Shown piece by piece: positions 42,064-50,000 of a DNA stretch of 64,000 bases. This DNA is from JADMIH01 sp035274425 (GTDB lineage: Bacteria > Chloroflexota > Chloroflexia > QHBQ01 > JADMIH01): assembly GCA_035274425.1 (NCBI GenBank), contig DATEOC010000023.1, positions 62,001 to 126,000 of the forward strand, given 5' to 3'. The notes below the pieces were generated by a model, which saw only the letters and a program-made list of their open reading frames with translations, was not told the origin of the DNA and made no database searches. Position 1 is the stretch's first letter. Every line of letters starts with the position of its first letter. Position numbers and translations under genes: made by a program.

Positions 42064-44097
42064 ATGGGAGTAACCACAGCAAGAGATATGACAGAACTCT
42101 ATGAGCACGAAAAGGGTGGCCCGGCTTACAGCGCCGCGTCGCAAGGCCCCCTCCCGGCCCAGGCTACAACCTGGACGGGCAGCGACAATAACGGCGGCGC
42201 TGCTGACGAGGTAATACGCGATAGTGGAGAGCACGTCGTCACCGACGACCTCGAATTGCTGCTGTCGGCCCTCCCCCCTTCCATAATCGAGCCGTTGCGC
42301 GCCATTGGCAACCGCGCCAACCTCCTCGAAGTGGTCATGGATCTGGGGCGTAAGCCAGAGGCCCGTTACCGTGACCGCGAGCATATACTGAGCGACGCCG
42401 AGGTGACCCAGGAGGACATCCACTACGTCATCTCCCGCATCGGTGAGTTCGGCGGCGATAACCGCGCGGGCATCGAGCGCACGCTACACCGCATCTCCTG
42501 CATACGCAACCGCCGGGGGATAGTGGTGGGCCTCACCTGCCGCATCGGGCGCGCCGTCTACGGCACCATCTCCATCATCAAAGACCTTGTGGAGACGGGC
42601 AAGAGCCTTCTGCTGGTGGGGCCGCCGGGTGTGGGCAAGACCACGCTCCTTAGGGAGTGCGCTCGCGTGCTGTCGGACGAGGTGTCGAAGCGCGTGGTGG
42701 TGGTAGACACCTCCAATGAGATAGCTGGCGACGGCGACATCCCCCACCCCTCCATCGGGCGTGCACGCAGGATGCAGGTGCCCGTGCCGGAGCGCCAGCA
42801 CGCCGTGATGATCGAGGCGGTGGAGAACCACATGCCCGAAGTAATCATCATTGACGAGATCGGCACCGAGCTTGAGGCGCAGGCCGCACGCACGATTGCC
42901 GAGCGCGGCGTGCAGCTCGTGGGAACGGCGCACGGCACCAGCCTCGAAAACCTCATGCTCAACCCCACCCTCTCAGACCTGGTAGGTGGTATCCAGACCG
43001 TAACGCTGGGCGATGAGGAAGCTCGCCGCCGAGGCACGCAAAAGTCGGTCCTTGAGCGCAAGGCGCCGCCTACCTTCGACATCATGGTGGAGATACTGGA
43101 CCGCGAGCGCGTGGCCGTTCACCGCGACGTATCGGAGGTAGTCGACTCTCTCCTGCGCGGCGAGATCATCCCGCCGGAAATCAGGACGCGCCTGGCCGAC
43201 GGCAGCATCCACACCGAGATCGCCCGTAGCGCCCCCACCCGCGATAGAATGCGCAACGACAACGGCATGGGCGGCGGAGGTATGGGGATGAGGCGCGAAG
43301 GTGGGCGGCGTGGCTATGATGATCGTCAATATGGCGCAGGTCTCCCCAGCGCGCCGAGGAGGCAGATGCCCGCGACAAGCCCGCAATCTCCCGCGATGCG
43401 AAGGGACCGAGTCGATACGGGCCGCAATCGTGACGAGAATGGGGGGACCGGTTCTGCTTCGCATTCAGGCCCTTTCGACCCGGAACGCGCTCCGCAGAGC
43501 GACGCAGAGCTTGAACAAGCGCAAGGCTCTATGTACGACACCCGCGACCCTCTCGACGCCCAGAGGGAGGAGCGGAAGCGCGATCAGATTAGGATGGGCG
43601 CGGCAGCCATGAGCATCGCGTCCCACGCATCGAGCCAGAAGCCGTTGCGTGTCTACCCGTTCGGGGTGAGCCGCAACCGCCTGGAAGAATCTATCAAGGA
43701 CCTGCGCGTGCCCGCCACTATCGTGCGCGAGATGAACGACGCGGATATAGTGATGACGCTCAAGAACTACTACCGCAAGAGCGCGCAGACGTTGCGCCAT
43801 GCCGAGGCCGATGGAGTGCCCGTCTTCGTCCTCAAGAGCAACACCCAGGTGCAGATACAGGCAGCCCTCGCCAACGTATTTGACGTAACGCCCCCGGCAG
43901 ACCCCCTGACGACTGCTATGGAAGAGACCGAGGAAGCCATAACCGATGTGATGGAAACATCGCGGCCCAGGAACTTATCGCCCCAGTCGGCCCACATCCG
44001 CAAGATCCAGCACCAGATGGCCGAGAGATACAACCTCCAGTCTGTCAGCAAGGGTAAAGACCCGTTCAGGCATGTCAGGATTTTCAGGCAGGACTAA
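42064..44097 (+). CDS. Ycf45/R3H-domain AAA-type ATPase
   Basis: About 677 aa (a GTG at 42055 and an ATG at 42088 are alternative starts). The core has ALPPSIIEPLRAIGNRANLL, then LLLVGPPGVGKTTLLRECAR (Walker A), VVVVDTSNEIAGDGDIPHPS, and EVIIIDEIGTELEAQAARTI (Walker B), as in SpoIIIAA/Ycf45 ATPases. A low-complexity Arg/Gly linker (GMGGGGMGMRREGGRRGYDD) separates it from a C-terminal region (VPATIVREMNDADIVMTLKN) and an R3H domain (HIRKIQHQMAERYNLQSVSK). R3H binds single-stranded nucleic acid. Such proteins occur in cyanobacteria, plastids and Chloroflexota; the role is not settled. Confidence 0.88.
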   Translation: MGVTTARDMTELYEHEKGGPAYSAASQGPLPAQATTWTGSDNNGGAADEVIRDSGEHVVTDDLELLLSALPPSIIEPLRAIGNRANLLEVVMDLGRKPEARYRDREHILSDAEVTQEDIHYVISRIGEFGGDNRAGIERTLHRISCIRNRRGIVVGLTCRIGRAVYGTISIIKDLVETGKSLLLVGPPGVGKTTLLRECARVLSDEVSKRVVVVDTSNEIAGDGDIPHPSIGRARRMQVPVPERQHAVMIEAVENHMPEVIIIDEIGTELEAQAARTIAERGVQLVGTAHGTSLENLMLNPTLSDLVGGIQTVTLGDEEARRRGTQKSVLERKAPPTFDIMVEILDRERVAVHRDVSEVVDSLLRGEIIPPEIRTRLADGSIHTEIARSAPTRDRMRNDNGMGGGGMGMRREGGRRGYDDRQYGAGLPSAPRRQMPATSPQSPAMRRDRVDTGRNRDENGGTGSASHSGPFDPERAPQSDAELEQAQGSMYDTRDPLDAQREERKRDQIRMGAAAMSIASHASSQKPLRVYPFGVSRNRLEESIKDLRVPATIVREMNDADIVMTLKNYYRKSAQTLRHAEADGVPVFVLKSNTQVQIQAALANVFDVTPPADPLTTAMEETEEAITDVMETSRPRNLSPQSAHIRKIQHQMAERYNLQSVSKGKDPFRHVRIFRQD

Positions 44098-44115
44098 TCT
44101 GAGGTTTGAATTGTT

Positions 44116-44146
44116 AGTTTTGAGTTTTTACAGACAACTCAAAACT
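44116..44146. repeat. Small inverted repeat AGTTTTGAGTT / AACTCAAAACT
   Basis: Perfect 11-bp arms (44116-44126 and 44136-44146) with a 9-nt loop sit between the R3H gene and the Uma2 gene. Same AT-rich family as 40952-41025. Confidence 0.75.
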
Positions 44147-44162
44147 CTAGAAGGGAGTTTGC

Positions 44163-44711
44163 ATGAGTTCTGTAACACAACGCCTACTAACCGCCCAAGA
44201 GTTCTGGCAACTTCCGAACAGCGAGCATCTTGAGCTTGTGCGCGGGAAGGTAAGGGAGACTATGCCGCCTGGCTGGAAACATGGCGTAATAGCTGGAACA
44301 GTGTGGGGACTGCTGAGTCATTGGGCACGGCAGCTCGCGGGTGGATTGGTTGCGGTAAAAGCAGGATTCATGCTGAAGCGTAACCCCAATACTTTGCGCG
44401 CGCCTGACGTATCATATGTTCGTGCAGATCGAGTTCCGCAAGGTGATGTTCCTGAAGGCTTTGGGACCCTTGCGCCCGATTTGGCCGTCGAGGTGATTTC
44501 ACCTAGCGAAACGGCAGATGAAATCCAAGAAAAGGTAGGGGATTTCCTCAGTGCGGGCACGCCCTTGGTGTGGGTAATCTACCCACGCAGAGGCGAAGTG
44601 GTCGTGTATACTGCTGATGGGCTGGCGCGGACGTACAGTGGAGACGACGTGCTTGAGCAGCCGGAGGTACTGCCGGGGTTCTCGTGTAGGGTGAGTGAAC
44701 TGTTTGCGTGA
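44163..44711 (+). CDS. Uma2 family (DUF820) endonuclease-fold protein
   Basis: 182 aa. It matches the Uma2 layout: LTAQEFWQLPNSEHLELVRG, RAPDVSYVRADRVP, LAPDLAVEVISPSETADEIQ, EKVGDFLSAGTPLVWVIYPR and VVVYTADG. Acidic residues in PDVSYV and AVEVISP correspond to the PD-(D/E)XK active site. Uma2 proteins are abundant in Chloroflexota and cyanobacteria and mostly uncharacterised. RBS AAGGGAG lies 6 nt before the ATG. GC and codon use look like the neighbours. Confidence 0.9.
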   Translation: MSSVTQRLLTAQEFWQLPNSEHLELVRGKVRETMPPGWKHGVIAGTVWGLLSHWARQLAGGLVAVKAGFMLKRNPNTLRAPDVSYVRADRVPQGDVPEGFGTLAPDLAVEVISPSETADEIQEKVGDFLSAGTPLVWVIYPRRGEVVVYTADGLARTYSGDDVLEQPEVLPGFSCRVSELFA

Positions 44712-44727
44712 TTAAGTACATAAAGAT

Positions 44728-45102
44728 ATGAAGGCAATTGTAGCAGTAGTACAGGGGCAGGACGCAATACGCCTGGGCAACGCCCTGCGTAAGAACAACA
44801 TACGCTTCACCACCATAGACAGCACGGGCGGCTTCCTGCGTGAGCGCAACGCCACCTTCATGATGGGCGTGGCCGAAGAAGAGCTACAGAATGTGATAGA
44901 CGTGCTGAAAGCGAGCTGCCACACGCGCTCCGAGTATGTCTCTTCCTACCCCTCCGCCTTCGACCCTACCGAGTTCTACATGCCCCGCCCCATAGAGGTG
45001 CAGGTAGGTGGCGCGTCGGTGTGGGTGCTGGACGTGGAGCGATTTGAGCTACTGTCGGACGATGGGCAGCCGATAGCGGACGACATAGCAATGTCCGAAT
45101 AA
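44728..45102 (+). CDS. Cyclic-di-AMP receptor, PII-like (DarA/PstA family)
   Basis: 124 aa. Starts MKAIVAVVQGQDAIRLGNAL and has the ligand-binding pattern IDSTGGFLRERNATFMMGVA of the DUF970/DarA family, with ELQNVIDVLKASC following. These trimeric PII-like proteins bind c-di-AMP and report on osmotic or cell-wall state. Only 16 nt separate it from the Uma2 gene. No RBS is obvious. The cell is therefore expected to make c-di-AMP; no cyclase is in the window. Confidence 0.9.
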   Translation: MKAIVAVVQGQDAIRLGNALRKNNIRFTTIDSTGGFLRERNATFMMGVAEEELQNVIDVLKASCHTRSEYVSSYPSAFDPTEFYMPRPIEVQVGGASVWVLDVERFELLSDDGQPIADDIAMSE

Positions 45103-45125
45103 GGCCTACCTGGCCTTGCCAGGTC

Positions 45126-45134
45126 TGATATAAT
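45126..45134 (+). promoter_or_regulatory. Extended -10 promoter element
   Basis: TGATATAAT matches an extended -10 box. No convincing -35 was found. It would drive the zinc-ribbon gene at 45303 with a leader of about 160 nt that contains heptamer repeats. Confidence 0.5.
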
Positions 45135-45216
45135 ACATCCGGGCGGCCTGCATGGTGCTTTGGCCGCCTTGTCTATGTGTAGAGTCTGATTTAGGGACGC
45201 CATTGATGATATAGTA

Positions 45217-45286
45217 ACCGCGGACGACAGACGATAGACGATAAAAGGCTAACTTAGGCAATACTCTCACGTTTCACGTTTCACGC
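45217..45286. repeat. GACGACA/GACGATA and CACGTTT heptamers in a gene leader
   Basis: CGGACGACAGACGATAGACG units at 45221-45240 and three TCACGTT-type units at 45268-45286 precede the zinc-ribbon gene. Confidence 0.85.
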
Positions 45287-45302
45287 ACCACCAGAGGAGC
45301 TA

Positions 45303-45734
45303 ATGGAACAATTCCTAGACGCGCTCAGGGGTCCACTCACATATTTCCTGGCCTGCTCAGGGGCCTATTTATTGGCCCTCTACTTTGCCAGCCTGGTGTG
45401 GACCTTCCGCGACATCACAGCGCGCACCCGCGACGTATTCACTATCTCCCTCGCCATCGCCCTGGTAGCCCTGGTCCCCTTCGCCGGGTTGCTCTTATAC
45501 TCAATCTTGAGGCCCAAAGAGACCCTATCCGAGGCGTACGAGCGCGCGCTCGAAGAGGAGTACCTCCTCCAGGACATCGAAGAGACCGAAATGTGCCCCT
45601 CCTGCAAGCGCAGGACCAACCCTGAGTACCTCTATTGCCCCCACTGCCGCACCAAGCTGCGGGATGAATGCGACAACTGCGGCCGCCCCATCAACACGCG
45701 GTGGGCTGCTTGCCCCTATTGTGGGAAGCAGTAG
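45303..45734 (+). CDS. Membrane protein with double zinc ribbon
   Basis: 143 aa. Two TM helices (TYFLACSGAYLLALYFASLV, FTISLAIALVALVPFAGLLL) are followed by a cytosolic DZANK-type tandem zinc ribbon: CPSCKRRTNPEYLYCPHC and CDNCGRPINTRWAACPYCG, eight cysteines in four CxxC knuckles. Likely a membrane-bound adaptor; partner unknown. GAGGAG precedes the ATG. It ends at a strong terminator shared with rsgA. Confidence 0.88.
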   Translation: MEQFLDALRGPLTYFLACSGAYLLALYFASLVWTFRDITARTRDVFTISLAIALVALVPFAGLLLYSILRPKETLSEAYERALEEEYLLQDIEETEMCPSCKRRTNPEYLYCPHCRTKLRDECDNCGRPINTRWAACPYCGKQ

Positions 45735-45746
45735 CCAAACTTTCAT

Positions 45747-45799
45747 TGTTTATCTGTCAAAATCCGGCTCTTGCAGAGCCGGATTTTGACAGATAAACA
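45747..45799. terminator. Bidirectional hairpin terminator
   Basis: Perfect 25-bp arms (45747-45771 and 45775-45799) around a TGC loop lie between the convergent zinc-ribbon and rsgA genes. The stem includes AAAATCCGGCTCT and AGAGCCGGATTTT, giving T-rich ends on both strands. Confidence 0.9.
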
Positions 45800-45809
45800 G
45801 CCTATATTC

Positions 45810-46718
45810 CTACCACCGCGGCCACGCCTCCACCGCCTCCGCCCGTAGCTGCACGTAGCTCCTATACCTCCCTGCGTCTATCTCTCCACTCTCTACTGCA
45901 TCGCGCACACGACAGCCCGGCTCCGTCAGGTGGGCGCAGTTGTTGAACTGGCAGCCGTCCATGTAAGGACGCATCTCCGGGTAGCAGTCGGGCAATTCGT
46001 TGGGCGGGATCAACCACAGGTTCATCTCCCGCAGACCCGCCGTATCCGCTACCGATCCACCTCCTGGCAGATTCACAAGGAGCCCACCCACGGTCGTATG
46101 GCGTCCCTTCCCATAAGCCGCGCTGATCAGCCCCACTTTCAGGTCCAGCCCAGGGTAGAGCGTGTTCAGCAGGCTCGACTTGCCCACTCCTGATGGCCCT
46201 ACGAAGACCGACGCCACATCCTGTAGCGCGCCCCGCAGTTCCTCTATCCCTTCACCCGTCTTGACGCTAGTGTAATGCACGGGGTAGCCTGCCTTCTCAT
46301 AAGGGCGAAACATGTCGTGGATATCCTCGCCATCGGCCAGGTCCATCTTGTTGACCACTATATGAGCATCGAGGTGGTTGATCTCTGCCGCGACCAGGAA
46401 GCGGTCCAGGATAGATAGCACCGGATCGGGCTGGGCAGCCGCGAAGGCCACAATTACCCGGTCGATATTGGCGATAAGCACCTGCCTGCGGACCGTCTTG
46501 CCTGCCGCCCGCCGCGCCAGCACGCTCTTACGCGGCAGCACCTCCGTAATGAAATAAGTGCTCCCCCGCTTCTCCAGCGTCACCCAATCGCCCACCGCTG
46601 GCGGGTCGTCACGGAAGAGCTTCGCCCGCAGCGTCCCCTCTACCGTCCCCCCCGGTAGCTGCACAGTCGCTACATCCGCGTAGAGTCGAACTATTTGTCC
46701 CGCATCCTGAGTCGTCAA
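45810..46718 (-). CDS. rsgA: Ribosome small-subunit-dependent GTPase A
   Basis: 302 aa. Circularly permuted GTPase motifs: G4 NKMD (123-126), G1 GPSGVGKSS (174-182), G3 DTAG (225-228). An N-terminal OB-fold precedes them, and a C-terminal zinc site uses Cys256, Cys261, His263 and Cys269. RsgA checks late assembly of the 30S subunit. It has its own strong promoter with a heptamer array in the leader, and it converges on the zinc-ribbon gene at a shared terminator. Confidence 0.97.
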   Translation of the reverse strand: MTTQDAGQIVRLYADVATVQLPGGTVEGTLRAKLFRDDPPAVGDWVTLEKRGSTYFITEVLPRKSVLARRAAGKTVRRQVLIANIDRVIVAFAAAQPDPVLSILDRFLVAAEINHLDAHIVVNKMDLADGEDIHDMFRPYEKAGYPVHYTSVKTGEGIEELRGALQDVASVFVGPSGVGKSSLLNTLYPGLDLKVGLISAAYGKGRHTTVGGLLVNLPGGGSVADTAGLREMNLWLIPPNELPDCYPEMRPYMDGCQFNNCAHLTEPGCRVRDAVESGEIDAGRYRSYVQLRAEAVEAWPRW

Positions 46719-46761
46719 AGTAAATCTTCAGAGTTGAATAGCCGGCAGCCATCGCACACTG

Positions 46762-46812
46762 CCTTCGTCCTTCGTCCTTCGTCCTTCGTCCTTCGTCCTT
46801 CGTCCTTCGTCC
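46762..46812. repeat. CCTTCGT heptamer array, seven perfect units
   Basis: Seven uninterrupted units from 46762 to 46810. On the minus strand it reads GGACGAA and forms the 5' part of the rsgA leader. Confidence 0.95.
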
Positions 46813-46818
46813 GGCGGC

Positions 46819-46848
46819 ATTATAGATGCCGCATAGAGCGTGCGTCAA
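46819..46848 (-). promoter_or_regulatory. Sigma-70-like promoter of rsgA
   Basis: On the minus strand: TTGACG (46843-46848), an 18-nt spacer and TATAAT (46819-46824). The expected start at about 46812 is the first base of the GGACGAA array. Confidence 0.8.
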
Positions 46849-47007
46849 GGCATCTCCGAAATCGTGGCACACTCTATGCAACCCCCTTCCAAAAGCCCCA
46901 TGGATTAGGTGTTTATTAGCTAAAGAAGATACTAAAGGAAGATACTTATCGACACTACATTTACTTCTACTTACTTCCACATCACGCTGAGTTCGTGGGC
47001 GCAAGCA

Positions 47008-47073
47008 ACCAGCGTTCGGCTGGTGGCAAGTACCAGCAGAGATCGAGGACAGACATTGTAGTCCGTCCCCGAG
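47008..47073 (+). promoter_or_regulatory. Structured leader of the first SLH gene, with alternative hairpins
   Basis: GCTGGT at 47019-47024 can pair with ACCAGC at 47008-47013 or with ACCAGC at 47032-47037, so the two hairpins exclude each other. A further hairpin (GGACAGAC with GTCCGTCC, 47045-47066) ends 15 nt before the Shine-Dalgarno. It matches no riboswitch class I can name. Confidence 0.4.
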
Positions 47074-47080
47074 TAGAAAA

Positions 47081-47086
47081 GGAGGT
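47081..47086 (+). promoter_or_regulatory. Ribosome-binding site that sets a TTG start
   Basis: GGAGGT lies 7 nt before TTG 47094-47096, followed by a typical signal-sequence start (KRKLQIRRRDLL). This outweighs the GTG at 46995, which has no such site. Confidence 0.75.
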
Positions 47087-47093
47087 AAGCAGG

Positions 47094-50000
47094 TTGAAGA
47101 GAAAGCTACAAATAAGGCGGCGCGACCTACTAATCACTCTCACTATGCTCGTTGCGTTGGGCGTTACCGCAGGGTTGATCCAATGGCAATCCAATTCTGC
47201 CCCAAACCCGCGCTCAGCACAACCTTTGCCGAAAGAGCATATACTCAATGCCCTATTGGCCCCTGAGCCAGGCGAGGGAAACGAAAGCGACTCGCTCCTG
47301 AGCCAGGACGCTTACTGGCAGGCGCGATACGGCTACCCCACCGGGCGGGCCGACCGCCAATGGCTCGCTGAAGCCGCGAAGCAAGACAGGGATAATGTCA
47401 GGGATGGAGTGCCCATTGGGCAGGTGACGCAATACCCGGACAGCGCGTCGCCCCTGCTGCTCGATCCAGCCAGGTGGTTGAATATAGGCCCCAAGCCGCA
47501 AAACAGCAATACATGTGAGGTCTGTTTCTCCTTCGGTATTGTGGCGGGGCGCGTGAACGACATCGTGGTGGTCCCTATGACCCCCACTATTGCCTTCATA
47601 GCCTCCGATGGGGGCGGCGTGTGGAAGACCACCAACTGTTGCAGCCCCGCAACCTCGTGGACTTCTACAATGGATGACCCACTCATCTCAACTACCGCCA
47701 TAGGCGACCTGAAATACGACGCCGCCAGCAACACTCTATATGCGGGCACGGGCGACCTGCGCTTCGGCTCATTCTCCTTCGGTAGCGCGGGCCTCTTGAA
47801 GAGCACCGACCTGGGCGCTACGTGGCAGGTCAAGGGTGCCGACATATTCGGCGCAGCCCTGCCCCAGCCCGCAGGCCAGTACCCGCAGTACGACTCCATC
47901 GGCAAGGTGGAAGTGGACCCCCGGAACAGCAACAACCTTATCGTAGGCACTAAGACGGGCGTCTACTTCTCCTATAACGCGGGTAACGATTGGGCTGGCC
48001 CATGCTTGCCCGACCCATTCCCCAACCAGCGCCAGGACATCACCTCGATACTGGTGATGACCAACACAGGCAACATCACCGACCTCTTCGTCGCTGTCGG
48101 CTCCCGCGGGTTCAGCACCACCGTCCAGTACAACCTCGCGGAGAATGGCGCGAACGGTATCTACAAGGCCACCGTGCCCGCCAGCGGCTGCCCCACCAAC
48201 TGGTCCCTTGTCAGCCGCCCTAACAACGGCTGGCTACCCGAGTCGGGCAGCGGCAATCGCATCCAGGTGACAGCCGAGAACGACTACGTCGCCGGCAACC
48301 CCCTCGGCCGTATAGACATGGCCTTCGCTCCCAGCAATCCTGACTATATTTACGCTGAAGTGCAGGCAATCGCCGACAACATCGGGGGCGCGATACAGAG
48401 GGGCGGTCTGCTCGGCATCTGGCGCTCCACCGACAGGGGCGCGACCTGGGAGCAGCGCACCACCGCTGAAGACCTTGAAGCGGCCCAGGACCTCTGCGGA
48501 GGCACTTGCGTCGGGGACGTGCTGGCGGTGTGTGGCGACGTGGCCCAGAACTGGTACGACCAGCACATCGCTGTAGACCCCAACGACCCAGATACCATCT
48601 TCTTTGACAATATCAACGCCTGGCGGTCCAACGATGGAGGTGATACCGTCCGCGACCTCACCTGCGGATACGCCACCATCAACGTACCGCGCCCCGTGCA
48701 CGTAGACCACCACGCCATCACCTTCTTCCCCGGCTCATCGAGCCAGGTGATGTTCGGCAGCGACGGCGGCGTCTATTACAGCGCGAACGCCAACGCACCC
48801 GACCCGGCTGCCGTGACGTTCCAGAATCTCAACGCCACTCTCAACACGATAGAGTTCTACGGCGGCGACATCAGCGCCAACTTCGCGACGTCACCGCTAC
48901 CTTTCGCGGTTGCAGGAGCGCAGGACAACGCCTCATCTGCCTGGACGGGCGACCCGCAGATTGGGCCATTCGCGTGGGACCAGCAGATCGGCGGCGACGG
49001 TATGTTCGCCCGCATCGAGCCTGTGCTGGGACAGCGAGTATATATGGAGGCCCAGGGCGGCGCGCTTCGACGCTCCGAGAATGGGCCTTTCGGTAATTAC
49101 CCACTCATGACGGTAGCTACCAACTACACGGCAGACGCACCACGCCTCAGCTTCATCTTCCCCTACGAGATTTACAAGGGCGTGCCGACAGGGACCGCCG
49201 GGGGCGGCGAGGACTGCCCGATCACCGGCTGCGAGCACATGATTGGGGGTGGCTACCGCGTATGGGAGCATAACACCGGCGCGTCCACCACCGAGCAATG
49301 GACGCCGATCAGTCAGGACCTTACCAAGAACACCCTGGCCGACCGATCTTTCATCAACCAACTCGCCTATGCTTACAGGACCGACAACTTCGCGATAGTG
49401 GGCACCAACGACGGCAACGTAGCTATCGGCTACAACCTGCACATGCGCCCCGTGCTGTCGGCCACCTTCGTCAACGTCACGGGCGGCAATACCGTGCTGC
49501 CCAACCGCCCGGTCCTCGATGTGGCCCTCGACCCAGGCGTCATGATAACCACTACAGCACCCATCGGATATGCTGCTGTCGGTGGCTTCGACCAGAACAC
49601 GCCTTCTACTCCCGGCCATGTCTTCCGGGTGACGTGCGGCCTCAACTGCGCGACCTTCACCTGGGCCAACAAGAGCGGCAACCTGCCGAACGTACCTATC
49701 AACGCGATAGCGGTCAACCCCCGCTTCCCGCAGCAGGTCTTCGCGGGGAGCGACTGGGGCGTCTACTATACGAACGACGTAACGGTGGCCTCACCGACGT
49801 GGTTCCGCTTCAGCAGCGGGATGCCCAGCGTCATGGTATGGGACTTCGCGATTGACCGGGGCTTCACTACACTGGCGGCGTTCACGAGGAGCCGGGGCGC
49901 GTTCGTCTGGCAGCTGCCCAGCGCGCCATTCGTAATCACTCCCACCCCCACAGTCACGGGCACGCCTCCTACCGCCACACGCACTGCTACCGTTGGGACG

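Noticed and set aside
46995..47093. GTG start at 46995 for the first SLH protein
   Set aside because: No ribosome-binding site; would place 33 basic residues before the signal segment, while TTG 47094 has GGAGGT at good distance.
46975..47093. Known riboswitch (c-di-GMP or c-di-AMP class) upstream of S1
   Set aside because: The core motifs of those classes are not present; kept only as an unnamed structured leader.
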